Assembly: GCA_963787675.1 (NCBI GenBank)
Contig: CAWBDV010000003.1
Location: forward strand, 310,001-374,000
Direction of reading: 5' to 3'
Origin: JAJPKK01 sp963787675
Lineage (GTDB): Bacteria; Pseudomonadota; Alphaproteobacteria; Rhizobiales; Xanthobacteraceae
Length of the DNA stretch: 64,000 nucleotides
Below are positions 15,499-24,403 of the stretch, piece after piece; position 1 is the first letter of the stretch, and each line of letters begins with the position of its first letter. The notes under the pieces are model-generated. The model did not search any database. It saw only the letters and a list, made by a program, of their open reading frames with translations, and was not told where the DNA came from. Position numbers and translations under genes: made by a program.

Positions 15499-15771
15499 CG
15501 CGCCGAACCTCACCGGCCTTCATATCCGATCGAGTTGGCGCGGCGCGGACCCTAGTCCGCGCGGCGAACGCCATTCGCTTGCGCATGCACAGCGACGCGC
15601 CGTCATCTCCGTCATATCGAAACAACCACAGCGTGCCTAAAAAATGCTGTGAATCCAAAAAGTTCCATCCGTCTTTTCATTTGGAGTGTGACGGCGCCGC
15701 AACAGTATGGCCGATCGAGAGGTGCTATCCACGTCCGCAGATGTGGCGTTGCGTAGGCGTTGGAGTTGGAA

Positions 15772-16659
15772 ATGAAAAAGCTGTTGGGCGCTTGTTGCGC
15801 CTTGGCGGCGCTGAGTGCACCCGCAATCGCCGCGGACATGTTTGTCCCAAAGGCACCACCCCCGCCCATCACCAATACTTGGAGCGGCTTCTACATCGGT
15901 GGGAACGTCGGGTACGGAGTCACCAACGATCCCATCACCGAAACGACCGTGGCCGGTCCGGGACTTGCCGCGATTTCCTTCATTCCTGCCGGCAGACCTC
16001 TTTACGGCGCTACGCCGCAGTTCGATCTCTCTCAACGCACGTGGAACGGCGGCGGGCAATTCGGATACAACTGGCAGCTCAATCCGATTTTCGTCGTCGG
16101 CTTTGAGACCGATATTCAGGGCCAGGGGGCGAACGGGGCTACGCAGAACTGCATCCTGCCGTGCAACACGCGGTTGCCGGCGACGCCGGGGTTGACGCTC
16201 TTCCCGTCGGTGTTCAGCAACAATTCCGTCTCGAGCAATCTCGAATGGTTCGGCACCGTGCGCGGCCGCGTCGGCTACACCAACGGACCGACACTGTTCT
16301 ATCTGACGGGCGGCCTCGCTTATGGCGAGATCCAGCGCAGCGGTTCCGTGTCCGGTAGCACGGTGTTTGCGTTTGGTGGCGCCCCCATCAACTCGTTTGC
16401 GGGCTCGTTCAACGAGAGCACGATGAAGGTGGGTTGGACGGTCGGCGCGGGTATCGAAGCGCAACTGATGGGGAATTGGACGGCGAAGGCCGAGTACCTC
16501 TACGTGGACCTCGGTACGGTGACCAACACGTTCAACGACGCCTTCTTTGCGGGCTTCGGTACGCCGGGCGTTGCGGCGACGCGGACGATCACCGGGGAAG
16601 TGAGCGAGCACATTTTTCGGCTCGGGTTGAACTACAAGTTCGCCGGAATGTGGTTTTAG
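15772..16659 (+). CDS. Outer membrane beta-barrel protein (Omp25/Omp31-like)
   Basis: The 295-residue product has a signal peptide (MKKLLGACCALAALSAPAIA, then AD) and a short Pro-rich start (PKAPPPP), followed by WSGFYIGGNVGYG, the hallmark of the alphaproteobacterial Omp25/31 porin-opacity type. Alternating strands continue to the final VSEHIFRLGLNYKF with a C-terminal aromatic residue (MWF), as expected for an outer membrane barrel. GGAGTTGGA precedes ATG 15772, which I prefer to the earlier TTG. A strong hairpin follows the stop. Confidence 0.9.
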   Translation: MKKLLGACCALAALSAPAIAADMFVPKAPPPPITNTWSGFYIGGNVGYGVTNDPITETTVAGPGLAAISFIPAGRPLYGATPQFDLSQRTWNGGGQFGYNWQLNPIFVVGFETDIQGQGANGATQNCILPCNTRLPATPGLTLFPSVFSNNSVSSNLEWFGTVRGRVGYTNGPTLFYLTGGLAYGEIQRSGSVSGSTVFAFGGAPINSFAGSFNESTMKVGWTVGAGIEAQLMGNWTAKAEYLYVDLGTVTNTFNDAFFAGFGTPGVAATRTITGEVSEHIFRLGLNYKFAGMWF

Positions 16660-16672
16660 ATTCAAGTGCGCG

Positions 16673-16706
16673 AGAGCGATCGCGGGGCGGTTCCTGCGAT
16701 CGCTCT
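16673..16706. terminator. Hairpin between convergent genes
   Basis: AGAGCGATCGC (16673-16683) pairs perfectly with GCGATCGCTCT (16696-16706) across a 12-base loop. It lies between the porin stop (+) and the end of the next gene (-), so it probably ends transcription in both directions, although it lacks a long T-run. Confidence 0.6.
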
Positions 16707-16738
16707 ATCTCTCGGCGAAGCTCCTGAGGCGCATTGGC

Positions 16739-17101
16739 TCAAGGCTTCTGCCGTTCCTTCCACAGCAGGAACTCGTGGAACAACGTCGAGCGCTCCGCTT
16801 CGGTGAGGCGGCTTGCGACACGCTTGTTCGCCGACTCGTCCGCACCGGAATGGGTAGCCGATTGCCGATTCTGCGGGGCGCGCGCTCCATCGGCTTCCGG
16901 CGCTGCGGCCGGACCTGATTGCGAGAGGTACCAGCACTTGCGGTTGGTCGCATGATCGATGCGATAATACCAATGGCCGTTTGTGGCGGCTTGGCCCGGT
17001 CCCGGCAGGCAATCTGCGAGCGCGCTGGTCGAGCCGAGTGCAAGTAATGCAGCGATCAAGCTCACGGTTGTTGCTGCCCGTGAGACGAGCCGTTCTGGCA
17101 T
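16739..17101 (-). CDS. Small exported protein of unknown function
   Basis: The 120-residue product has a clear signal peptide (MPERLVSRAATTVSLIAALL up to ALA) and then the mature start DCLPGPGQ. A conserved-looking cluster HWYYRIDHATNRKCWYL follows, with two cysteines that could form a disulfide. The C-terminal half is charged and ends in WKERQKP. AGGAGA lies just upstream of ATG 17101. I know short exported proteins with this GHWYYRID..KCWYL stretch only as hypothetical proteins of this order. Confidence 0.75.
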   Translation of the reverse strand: MPERLVSRAATTVSLIAALLALGSTSALADCLPGPGQAATNGHWYYRIDHATNRKCWYLSQSGPAAAPEADGARAPQNRQSATHSGADESANKRVASRLTEAERSTLFHEFLLWKERQKP

Positions 17102-17223
17102 AACGTTCTCCTGAATGGATTCGAGCGCGCGCATGTCGTCGCGCAGAGATGCGGCACCAATAGGATGCAAAATGGGCGGAGGCGTGAGTCCCGCGCCGCA
17201 AATTCGACGAAGCTTGGTCCGCG

Positions 17224-18579
17224 CTACTCGGCGGGCGCAGCTTTTGCGGATGCGTCGGGCTCCATGGTCGGACGCGAGAATAACAGGAAGAACAAGAACA
17301 ACGCGCCGATGAAGCACGGCACCGCCGCGGCATAAAAGATGCCGCCGACTTTCCAGCCGAGCGCTACCAGGAGACCGGTGAGGAACGGCCCGAAAAATTG
17401 TCCGACGCGGCCCATGCCCATGGCCCAGCCGATGCCGGTGGAGCGGACGGAGGTCGGATACATTCCCGCCGCCAATGCGATGAGACCGGTTCCGGTGCCA
17501 CCGACAAAGAAGCCGGCGAGCAGGGACGCGATGCTCAAAGCGAACACCGACGACGTTGCCTGTCCGAACCAGGCAAGACACAAGCCGCCGATGATGAAAC
17601 CGGGTATCAGCATCCGGTAGGCGCCGAATCGATGCACCAACCAGCCCGACATGGCGCTCGCGCACACGCTGCCGAAATTGTTGAGGCCGACGATCAATGC
17701 CGCGGCTGACAGCGAGAAGCCGACGGAATTGAGTACCGACGGCGTCCAGAACGTCACGGTCAACAGCACCATGAAGGCCATGAAGAACGGTACCCACAAC
17801 AGGACTGTTGGTATCGCGCGACCTTCCGTGAACAGGTGAAGCACAGGCATTCCCTGTCGTGCCGGATCGGGCGTCGTGATGAGTTCGGCGCCGGGCGGAA
17901 TTTGACCCGGCATGATGCGCGAGAGCGTGCGTCGCACTTCGTCCTGGCGAATGTTGCGCGCGAGCAGGAAGCGAACGGATTCGGGCAGCCAGATTGCAAG
18001 GATGACCGCGACGATGAGCGGCGCGACCGCGCCGATGTAGAACACCGCTTGCCATCCGAACGTCGGGATCACCCAGGCACTCGTCAGAGAACCGATGAGG
18101 CCGCCGGCGGGAAAGGACGCAAACAATACGGTGACGAACACGTCGCGCAGGCGCTTCGGAGCAAGTTCGGCGCCCATGGCGAGAAATGCGGGAGTCGCGC
18201 CGCCAAGGCCAAGGCCGGCGAGGAAACGATAGCCCAAGAGTTGCTCGAAGGACGCCGAGTGCGCGGTCAGCAGGCTGAAGAGCGCAAAGACGACGATCGC
18301 GACAATCATGAACCACTTGCGGCCGAACACATCGGCGAACGGGCCGAATGACAGCGCGCCGAGCGCCGCACCGAGAAGACCGATCGAGCCGACCTGTCCG
18401 AACTGCGACATCGGAAATTTCAGCACGCCGGCGATCGCAGGCGCGGTGTAGCCGATCGCCTGGGTGTCGAAGCCGTCGAGCGCCGCCACCAGCATGCAGA
18501 GGATGAGCACGCCGATCTGAAAGCTGGTGACCGGATGTCGATCGATAAGCTCGATGACATCCACCTTGGTCGAGGACAT
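17224..18579 (-). CDS. MFS transporter, aromatic acid:H+ symporter type
   Basis: The 451-residue product has 12 predicted membrane segments. The MFS signature loop GPFADVFGRKW follows segment 2, and LDGFDTQAIGY in segment 1 is characteristic of the aromatic acid/H+ symporter (PcaK, BenK) group. The intracellular loop after segment 6 (PESVRFLLARNIRQDEVRRTL) is also typical. It would import aromatic acids such as 4-hydroxybenzoate; the actual substrate is inferred. It is not linked to aromatic catabolic enzymes here, although a UbiD-type decarboxylase lies 6 kb away. Confidence 0.87.
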   Translation of the reverse strand: MSSTKVDVIELIDRHPVTSFQIGVLILCMLVAALDGFDTQAIGYTAPAIAGVLKFPMSQFGQVGSIGLLGAALGALSFGPFADVFGRKWFMIVAIVVFALFSLLTAHSASFEQLLGYRFLAGLGLGGATPAFLAMGAELAPKRLRDVFVTVLFASFPAGGLIGSLTSAWVIPTFGWQAVFYIGAVAPLIVAVILAIWLPESVRFLLARNIRQDEVRRTLSRIMPGQIPPGAELITTPDPARQGMPVLHLFTEGRAIPTVLLWVPFFMAFMVLLTVTFWTPSVLNSVGFSLSAAALIVGLNNFGSVCASAMSGWLVHRFGAYRMLIPGFIIGGLCLAWFGQATSSVFALSIASLLAGFFVGGTGTGLIALAAGMYPTSVRSTGIGWAMGMGRVGQFFGPFLTGLLVALGWKVGGIFYAAAVPCFIGALFLFFLLFSRPTMEPDASAKAAPAE

Positions 18580-18807
18580 GGCGCGCTTCTCCCGATTTTC
18601 TTTCGGCGTGAGCCGACGCGATATGTAGCACTATTCAGCGCGTCGGATCATGTGACGTATTTCCGCGACGCGGAGGCGAAGGCCTTCGCCTAGGCCGAGC
18701 TGAATCAAGATCGCCCTTGCCCCGATTCAGTATCAAGCTCGTCCTGGAATTCAGGACCAACCTCAGTTCTCAAGCAGGATCAACCGCACCGTGAAAACAA
18801 GTTCAAC

Positions 18808-18915
18808 GTCATCCTGAGGAGCGTCGCGTAGCGATGCGTCTCGAAGGATGGCCACAGGCGAAGCGGTGCAAGCTGCCATCCTTCGAGACGCGCCTTCGGC
18901 GCTCCTCAAGATGAC
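18808..18915. repeat. Long palindromic repeat, GTCATCCTGAGGAGC family
   Basis: The block begins GTCATCCTGAGGAGCGTCGC and ends with the inverted complement GCGCTCCTCAAGATGAC. Inner arms GTCTCGAAGGATGGC and GCCATCCTTCGAGAC surround a short loop, so the whole forms one long hairpin. A second copy lies at 34660-34767. The gap 18580-18974 otherwise shows nothing recognisable. Confidence 0.85.
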
Positions 18916-18974
18916 GTCAGCGGCATTTCGCTGTCGCTGCAACCTCGTTCGCTTTCTATGAAGGAGTCGTGGGA

Positions 18975-20138
18975 CTACGGCGACGAATACCCCAATGCTT
19001 TGCTGGCGCGGGCGGCACCGTCGACGAGGGAGCACAGTTTTGCCCACGCGATTTGCGGATGCGAGCGCCCGCCAAAACCGCAATCCGCGCCGCCGATCAC
19101 GTTCTCTTTCCCGACGAGGCGCGCGTAACGCAGCAAGCGCTGCGCGACGAGTTCAGGATGCTCGACCACGTCGGTCGAGTGAGTAATGACGCCGGGAATG
19201 AGAATCTTGCCGGCGGGGAGCTTCACGCTTTCCCACACCGCAACCTCATGCTCGTGGCGGGCATTGGCGCCTTCGATGAGATAGGCCTGCGCCTTCACTT
19301 TCAAAACGATGTCGACGATGCGGTCGAACTCAAGATCGTAGGCGTGGGGGCCGTGCCAGCTGCCCCAGCACAGGTGATAGCGTACGCGATCTTCCGGGAT
19401 GTTTCGCAGTGCGTGATTGAGCGCCTCCACCCGCATCTCGCTTCGCTTGCGGAAGGCGTCGAGCCCCATCGCTATGCCGATGCGATCCCACAGGGCCGGC
19501 AGCCAGGCGTCGTCGACCTGCAGGATCAAGCCGGCGGCGACGATGGCCTCGTATTCGACGCGCATCGCCTCGGCGAGGGCGAAAACGTAGTCCTCGTCGC
19601 TCTTGTAGTAGCGATTACGCCGATAGACTTCGAGGCTCGCCGGCGCGGTCGACGTGAGGAACACGTCTTCGGTCCCGGCGGCCGCGACGGTGACGTCGAT
19701 CTCCTTCTTGAGATCGGCCTTGCCGATATAGGTCACCGGCCCCGTACAGGCCTGGACCGGGCGCTTTTTCGTGATCTGCGCCCCCGGCATGTAGAACAGC
19801 GTGCCGCGTTCGTTGGCATAGCGGTAGAAATCGGCGAACTCCTCGCGATCCTTGCCTTGCTCGACGAGCGGCTTTCCCTCCGGCTCGTCGATGTCGGTAA
19901 ATCCGCCGAAGCGCTTGAGCATGTAACGCAGCCAGTCGCCGCCCTTGGCAAACTCGCCTTCGTTGATGATGTCGATGCCGATTTCGCGCTGCCGCGCGAC
20001 GACGGCGGCCACGTCTTCGGCGAGCCGGGTGTGGTTGCCAATCGCAACGCCCCTGTCGAGCGTGAGAAACGGCAGGCTGCCGACATGGGTTGTCAGAATT
20101 TTGGACGTGCTGCGCCGCACCGCTGATCTCCGCTGCAT
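18975..20138 (-). CDS. Cobalamin-independent methionine synthase (MetE C-terminal-like) family protein
   Basis: The 387-residue product resembles the catalytic C-terminal half of MetE, the single-domain form found alone in many bacteria. Marks are TTHVGSLPF at the start, DIINEGEFAKGGDW, LILQVDDAWLPALWD (metal/substrate region), YHLCWGSWHGPHAYD, and GADCGFGGRSHPQIAW at the end, where the Cys of GADCGFGGR is a zinc ligand. It lacks the N-terminal folate-binding half of true MetE, so it may be a methyltransferase for other methylated donors. It stands alone, 240 bases from the transcription end of the MFS repeat block. Confidence 0.85.
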   Translation of the reverse strand: MQRRSAVRRSTSKILTTHVGSLPFLTLDRGVAIGNHTRLAEDVAAVVARQREIGIDIINEGEFAKGGDWLRYMLKRFGGFTDIDEPEGKPLVEQGKDREEFADFYRYANERGTLFYMPGAQITKKRPVQACTGPVTYIGKADLKKEIDVTVAAAGTEDVFLTSTAPASLEVYRRNRYYKSDEDYVFALAEAMRVEYEAIVAAGLILQVDDAWLPALWDRIGIAMGLDAFRKRSEMRVEALNHALRNIPEDRVRYHLCWGSWHGPHAYDLEFDRIVDIVLKVKAQAYLIEGANARHEHEVAVWESVKLPAGKILIPGVITHSTDVVEHPELVAQRLLRYARLVGKENVIGGADCGFGGRSHPQIAWAKLCSLVDGAARASKALGYSSP

Positions 20139-20211
20139 GGTTGGCGCGGCGACTTTACTTCAGTGGAGGGCGTGCCCCAAACGTCGGAGCGGGGACTTAC
20201 CCCGGACGGAG

Positions 20212-20526
20212 TTACCAGCGTCGACCCCAACCGCCTCGCCATCCTCCCCAGCGACCGCCCCAACGACCCCCGCCGCGAACGAGTTGGAGGATCAGCAGCA
20301 GGATGATCGCGCCGATGGCTGCGTTCAGAATTGCCGCCGCGATGCCGACGCCGAGATGGATGCCGAGACGAGGCAGCAGCCATTCTCCGATGAAGGCACC
20401 GACGATGCCGACCAGCAGGTCGACGATCAACCCGAAGCCCGTTCCTTGGACCACCATGCCCGCGAGCCATCCGGCGACAACGCCGACAATCAATATGACG
20501 ATGAGACTTTCTCCCGAGAGATACAT
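20212..20526 (-). CDS. GlsB/YeaQ/YmgE-family stress response membrane protein
   Basis: The 104-residue product has three hydrophobic segments with the family's Gly-rich pattern: VGVVAGWLAGMVVQGTGFGL, VDLLVGIVGAFIGEWLL, then GIAAAILNAAIGAIILLLIL. It ends in a Gly/Arg/Trp-rich tail (GGRWGGRWGGWRGGW), longer than usual. Members are small inner-membrane proteins induced by stress in many bacteria. ATG 20526 follows GGAG at a spacing of about 8. The neighbouring gap 20527-20744 has no visible feature. Confidence 0.85.
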   Translation of the reverse strand: MYLSGESLIVILIVGVVAGWLAGMVVQGTGFGLIVDLLVGIVGAFIGEWLLPRLGIHLGVGIAAAILNAAIGAIILLLILQLVRGGGRWGGRWGGWRGGWGRRW

Positions 20527-20744
20527 GATGAAATCGCTCCAGTTTCGTTCGCTTGCCGGCAACCCTTTGCGTGTCTTCGAGGGGAGGGGGCGTCAGGAGC
20601 GCCACACCACTCGCGTCGCCAGCCGCCCGAAGATGCTCGTCTGTTCGGTGAAATAACCGCGAAGTCGGTATTGAGTTGCAGTGCCGGCAGTCGCCGCGGT
20701 CGTTTTTGCAGTGCAGCGCTTGCCGGTGCGCGTGCTTACGCGGC

Positions 20745-21875
20745 TTAAATCGCGGCGGATGCCCTGATTTCCGCCCGCAGCATATCGATCAGCGTCAACG
20801 AACCTTTGCGCTCCACGTGCCAGAAGGTCCAGCCGTTGCAGGCTTCGAGGCCCTGGGCGAGGGCGCCGATCCGATGGATCGAGCCGACCGCATCGCCAAG
20901 TGAGATGGCGCCGTCGGCGCGCACCAACGCCTTGTGGCGGCGTTTGGCATCATAGAGATCGGCACCGGGCGCGATCATGCCGCGCTCGATCAGCGCCGCG
21001 AATGGGACGCGCGGCGCATCGCGTGCGGTCTGGAACGGGGCGAGCGTCGCCTCGGGCAAAGGCTCGACCGCGGCGATGCGGGCGAGTGCCGCGTCGCGAT
21101 AGGCGGTATCGCGCTCGACGCCGACGAACCGACGGCCGAGCCGTTTCGCGACCGCGCCGGTGGTGCCCGTGCCGCAGAACGGGTCGAGCACCAGGTCGCC
21201 CGATCGCGACGACGAGAGGATGACGCGCGCGAGCAGGGCCTCGGGCTTTTGCGTCGGGTGCAGCTTCTTGCCGTCACGACCTTTGAGACGTTCCTCGCCG
21301 GTGCACAGCGCAAGCGTCCAGTCGGAGCGGACCTGGATATCCTCGTTGCCGGACTTGAGCGCGTCGTAGTTGAAGGTGTAGCGGCGCGCGGCGGGCTCGC
21401 GCGCGGCCCAGATCAGCGTCTCGTGCGCGTTGGTGAAACGGCGGCCGCGGAAGTTCGGCATCGGATTTGATTTGCGCCAGATCACATCGTTCAGGATCCA
21501 GAAGCCGAGATCCTGCAGGATCGCGCCGACGCGGAAGATATTGTGATACGAGCCGATGACCCAGAGCGTGGCGTTTGGCTTCATCACGCGCCGACAGGCG
21601 GAGAGCCAGGCCCGGGTGAAGTCATCATAGGCGCTGAAATCGGCGAACTTGTCCCAGTCGTCATCAACCGCGTCGACGCGCGAATTGTCGGGCCGCTTGA
21701 GATCACCCTGAAGCTGAAGATTGTAGGGTGGATCGGCGAAGACGAGATCAACAGAAGCAGGCGCGAGTTTCTCGAGCGCGGCGACGCAATCGCCGCGGAA
21801 AATCTGGGCGTCTTGCTCGGGGGCAGAAATCAAGCGGGGCGTCCTACTGGACGCCCCGCCGCGCGGCATAACCAT
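20745..21875 (-). CDS. ccrM: CcrM-type DNA adenine methyltransferase (GANTC)
   Basis: The 376-residue product is a beta-class N6-adenine methyltransferase. The catalytic motif DPPYNLQL lies near residue 48 and the AdoMet-binding FCGTGTT near 233. The C-terminal domain, with NGWTFWHVERKGSLTLIDMLR, is the DNA-reading extension found in CcrM and its relatives. In alphaproteobacteria CcrM methylates GANTC late in the cell cycle and is essential or nearly so. The first 15 residues vary between species. GANTC sites occur 14 and 61 bases upstream of ATG 21875, and a perfect 11-bp hairpin covers codons 6-14, both suggesting regulated expression. ATG 21869 is an alternative start. Confidence 0.93.
   Translation of the reverse strand: MVMPRGGASSRTPRLISAPEQDAQIFRGDCVAALEKLAPASVDLVFADPPYNLQLQGDLKRPDNSRVDAVDDDWDKFADFSAYDDFTRAWLSACRRVMKPNATLWVIGSYHNIFRVGAILQDLGFWILNDVIWRKSNPMPNFRGRRFTNAHETLIWAAREPAARRYTFNYDALKSGNEDIQVRSDWTLALCTGEERLKGRDGKKLHPTQKPEALLARVILSSSRSGDLVLDPFCGTGTTGAVAKRLGRRFVGVERDTAYRDAALARIAAVEPLPEATLAPFQTARDAPRVPFAALIERGMIAPGADLYDAKRRHKALVRADGAISLGDAVGSIHRIGALAQGLEACNGWTFWHVERKGSLTLIDMLRAEIRASAAI
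21834..21859 (-). promoter_or_regulatory. Perfect hairpin in the first codons of ccrM
   Basis: GCGGGGCGTCC (21834-21844) and GGACGCCCCGC (21849-21859) are exact inverted repeats with a 4-base loop. On the ccrM transcript the hairpin begins 17 bases after the A of the start codon. A stem this strong next to the start could slow translation initiation or stabilise the mRNA. Its function is inferred from position only. Confidence 0.55.
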
Positions 21876-21888
21876 GACTTAGGACACT

Positions 21889-21940
21889 GACTCTGGCAAC
21901 GCGGTCGGCGACGCGGGACCTACAACCGACGTTTTGAATC
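21889..21940. promoter_or_regulatory. Two GANTC methylation sites upstream of ccrM
   Basis: GACTC lies at 21889-21893 and GAATC at 21936-21940, both in the short region upstream of the ccrM start. In Caulobacter the ccrM promoter is known to carry GANTC sites whose methylation state affects its own transcription; the same arrangement is inferred here. The rest of the 21876-22190 gap shows no other clear feature, and no convincing CtrA box was found. Confidence 0.45.
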
Positions 21941-22190
21941 ATGCCCTGCCAAGGTAAAAATCGACTTAAGGAAGTCGGTCGGTCTCACTGGCGCCGCAAG
22001 TTTCGCGTTACCATATTGCGGCTGTTTGTGTACTGCATAGGCCGATGAACCGGTGCTATGGAGATCGGTGACGGCGCACCCGGCAAATTTTGCCGAGCAC
22101 AGAGTGATTGCCGGAGCTTGCGCGGCCACTCAAAATGTCGAGTTACGCGTTGAAAGATTGTATCAAATGAGCGGGTGATGGAGTTTTGCC

Positions 22191-23132
22191 ATGCGGTTGG
22201 ACGAATCTGAACAGAGCAGCGATATCGAGGATCGTCGCGGTCAGTCAGGGGGATTCGGCGGCGGTGGCGGATTCGGTTTGCCGGTGGGAGGCGGCGGAAT
22301 CGGCATCGGCACCCTCATCGTCCTTGGTCTTCTCGGCTGGGCACTCGGTGTCGACCCGCGCCTGCTGATCGGCGGCGCCGAGGTTCTCTCAGGCGGCGGT
22401 GGTGGCTACGAGCAGCAGGCATCGCGCCAGTCCGGGCGCACCGGCACACCGGCCGACGACACCGGCAGGTTCGTGTCGACCGTGATGGGCAATATCGAGC
22501 GGGAATGGCGAGGCATCTTCCAGGCGGCGAACCAGCCTTATAACAACCCGACCCTCGTGCTTTACAACGGCCAGACTTATGCCGCCTGCGGCGGCGCCCA
22601 GGCCGCGATGGGGCCGTTCTATTGTCCGAACGACCAGAAGATCTATCTCGACACCTCGTTCTTCAATGAAATCCAGACGCGCTTCCACGGTTGCGACGTC
22701 GGCAGCCGCGCCTGCCAGTTCACCGAGGCTTACGTGATCGCCCATGAATTCGGGCATCACATCCAGAATTTGCTCAAGACGCTGCCGCGCATTCAGGCGG
22801 AGCAGCAGAGCTTAAGTCGCGCCGAGGCAAACCGTCTTCAGGTGATGGTCGAGCTGCAGGCCGACTGCTACGCCGGCTTATGGGCAAACCACGAAAACCA
22901 ACGCCTCCTCAATGCGGGCAAACCAGCTCTGGTCGAGCCCGGCGACATCGAAGCGGCCCTGCGCACCGCCGCTGCGATCGGCGACGACACGCTTCAGCGC
23001 CGGGCGACCGGACGCGTGGTGCCGGACAGCTTCACGCATGGTTCGGCCGAGCAGCGCCAGCGCTGGTTCATGACCGGGTATCGCGACGGCACGGTCGCTG
23101 CCTGCAACACCTTCCGCGCCGCGAATTTGTGA
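22191..23132 (+). CDS. Neutral zinc metallopeptidase (YpfJ family)
   Basis: The 313-residue product has a Gly-rich start, one membrane segment (GTLIVLGLLGWALGVDPRLL) and an extracytoplasmic peptidase domain with the zinc motif HEFGHH in AYVIAHEFGHHIQNLL. The downstream ELQADCYAGLWAN supplies the third zinc ligand region (E..AD). The end PDSFTHGSAEQRQRWFMTGY is highly characteristic of this family. It is a membrane-anchored peptidase of unknown substrate. Cysteines in ACGGAQ, FYCPND and GSRACQF probably form disulfides. Confidence 0.92.
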   Translation: MRLDESEQSSDIEDRRGQSGGFGGGGGFGLPVGGGGIGIGTLIVLGLLGWALGVDPRLLIGGAEVLSGGGGGYEQQASRQSGRTGTPADDTGRFVSTVMGNIEREWRGIFQAANQPYNNPTLVLYNGQTYAACGGAQAAMGPFYCPNDQKIYLDTSFFNEIQTRFHGCDVGSRACQFTEAYVIAHEFGHHIQNLLKTLPRIQAEQQSLSRAEANRLQVMVELQADCYAGLWANHENQRLLNAGKPALVEPGDIEAALRTAAAIGDDTLQRRATGRVVPDSFTHGSAEQRQRWFMTGYRDGTVAACNTFRAANL

Positions 23133-23157
23133 GCGGCCGGCACCGGTAGCCCGCGCC

Positions 23158-23262
23158 GTAGCCCGGATGAGCCAACGGGTCCCGCCTCTGGCGGGCCCGA
23201 TGACAGGCTCCGCGATATCCGGGACCGGGTTCCCCGCATGTCGCTACACTCATGCGGGCTAC
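23158..23262. repeat. Palindromic repeat, GTAGCCCGGATGAG family (copy 1)
   Basis: The block begins GTAGCCCGGATGAGCCAACG, includes an inner hairpin CCCGCCTCTGGCGGG, and ends CTCATGCGGGCTAC, the inverted complement of its start. Near-identical sequence lies at 33438-33559, and a shorter relative at 51490-51577. It separates the convergent ends of the peptidase and the binding-protein gene. Confidence 0.9.
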
Positions 23263-23272
23263 GGATTGTTTA

Positions 23273-24295
23273 TCAGGGCCGCTGATAAGGCCCGAGCGTG
23301 GCGACGGCGGCCTTCACGAACGAAAGATCGAGCACGTCGTCGACGGTGACGCTGCCGTCGATCTGGCCGCTGTCGCGAAAATATTGCCAGGACTGCTTGA
23401 GGCTCGCGACATTCACGCCGCCGTTGGGATCGACGCCGTGGGAGACGATCTCGCGATAGGTCGCGGCATCCTTGAGCGCGGCGTATTTCACCATGATGGC
23501 GATCACCTCCGGGGCGTTCGGGCCCGCGAGCCGCGCGTCCTTGAGGGCGTCGTTGTAGAAACGCATCGCGCGCACGAGCGCGCGCATGAAGCTCTTCGCT
23601 GCCTCCGGCTTGCGCTTTGCAAAATCGGCGCCGTAGAGGGTCACGGCGTTCTGGAAATCGGGCGCGAATTCGTCGACGCCCATGAGCTTCACGACCGTAC
23701 CTTGGCGCAGCATGTAGGTAATGAACGGCTCCGCCACGATGGCAGCGTCAAGCGCGCCGTTTTGGAAGCCGGCCGGCTGCTGCGGAAAACCGAGATAGGC
23801 GGGATCGATATCCTTGATCGTGAGCCCGCCGGCCTTGAGCGCAAGGTCGAGCAGCACCGCCTCGCTGTTGGCATTGGAGTTGACCGCGACGCGCAAACCT
23901 TTGAGGTCGCGGAACGAGCGCACCTTGCCGGCGTCGTACAAGTCCTTGCGCACGAGGAACGCCTCGAAGGCGTGGCCGCGCGAGGTGCGGCCCTTGTCGG
24001 CGACGATCTTGATGTTCACGCCGCGAGTCGCCGCATTATAGAGCGCCGACGAGGTCGCCCCGCCGCCGGCATCAAGCTCGCCGGAGCCGAGCGGCACCAC
24101 CATCTTGGCGGCGGAATCGAAACGGATGAAGTTGACCGTCAGTCCCTCGTCCTTGAAGTAGCCCTTGGCCTCGGCAATGAAGAACGGCGCGTCGCTCGTC
24201 GTGCCGACGACGCCGACCTTGAGATCCTCGGCGTGCAGCATGGTTGAGGAGGTCGCGAGCGTCAGCGCCACCGTGAGGGAAAGCCATCTCGTCAT
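23273..24295 (-). CDS. ABC transporter substrate-binding protein, NMT1/SsuA type
   Basis: The 340-residue product has a signal peptide (TRWLSLTVALTLATSSTMLHA) and the SsuA/THI5/NMT1 fold of periplasmic binding proteins: VGTTSDAPFFIAEAKGYFKDEG, GGGATSSALYNAA, and the hinge stretch VAVNSNANSEAVLLDLAL. This class binds sulfonates, thiamine precursors, nitrate or aromatic acids. The matching permease and ATPase genes are not in the neighbourhood. GAGGAGA lies just upstream of ATG 24295. The UbiD-family gene follows upstream on the same strand, with a palindromic repeat between them, so an aromatic ligand is conceivable; this is inference. Confidence 0.87.
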   Translation of the reverse strand: MTRWLSLTVALTLATSSTMLHAEDLKVGVVGTTSDAPFFIAEAKGYFKDEGLTVNFIRFDSAAKMVVPLGSGELDAGGGATSSALYNAATRGVNIKIVADKGRTSRGHAFEAFLVRKDLYDAGKVRSFRDLKGLRVAVNSNANSEAVLLDLALKAGGLTIKDIDPAYLGFPQQPAGFQNGALDAAIVAEPFITYMLRQGTVVKLMGVDEFAPDFQNAVTLYGADFAKRKPEAAKSFMRALVRAMRFYNDALKDARLAGPNAPEVIAIMVKYAALKDAATYREIVSHGVDPNGGVNVASLKQSWQYFRDSGQIDGSVTVDDVLDLSFVKAAVATLGPYQRP

Positions 24296-24312
24296 CTCGT
24301 TCTCCTCGGTCG

Positions 24313-24398
24313 CGTAGGGTGCGCAAAGCAAAGCGTGCGCACCTTGCAGCTCAGCCGGTGCGCACGCGCGGACACGTCCACGCTTTGCGCACCCTACG
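24313..24398. repeat. Palindromic repeat, CGTAGGGTGCGCAAAGC family
   Basis: CGTAGGGTGCGCAAAG at the left is the exact inverted complement of CTTTGCGCACCCTACG at the right, with a second inner hairpin (GTGCGCACC...GGTGCGCAC). It is a member of the family also found at 14891-15057 and 27164-27195. Confidence 0.85.
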
Positions 24399-24403
24399 GG
24401 ATC

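Noticed and set aside
16739..18631. Long minus-strand frame covering both the small exported protein and the MFS gene
   Set aside because: Only its last 120 codons are a real gene with a signal peptide and ribosome-binding site; the rest lies out of frame over the MFS transporter.
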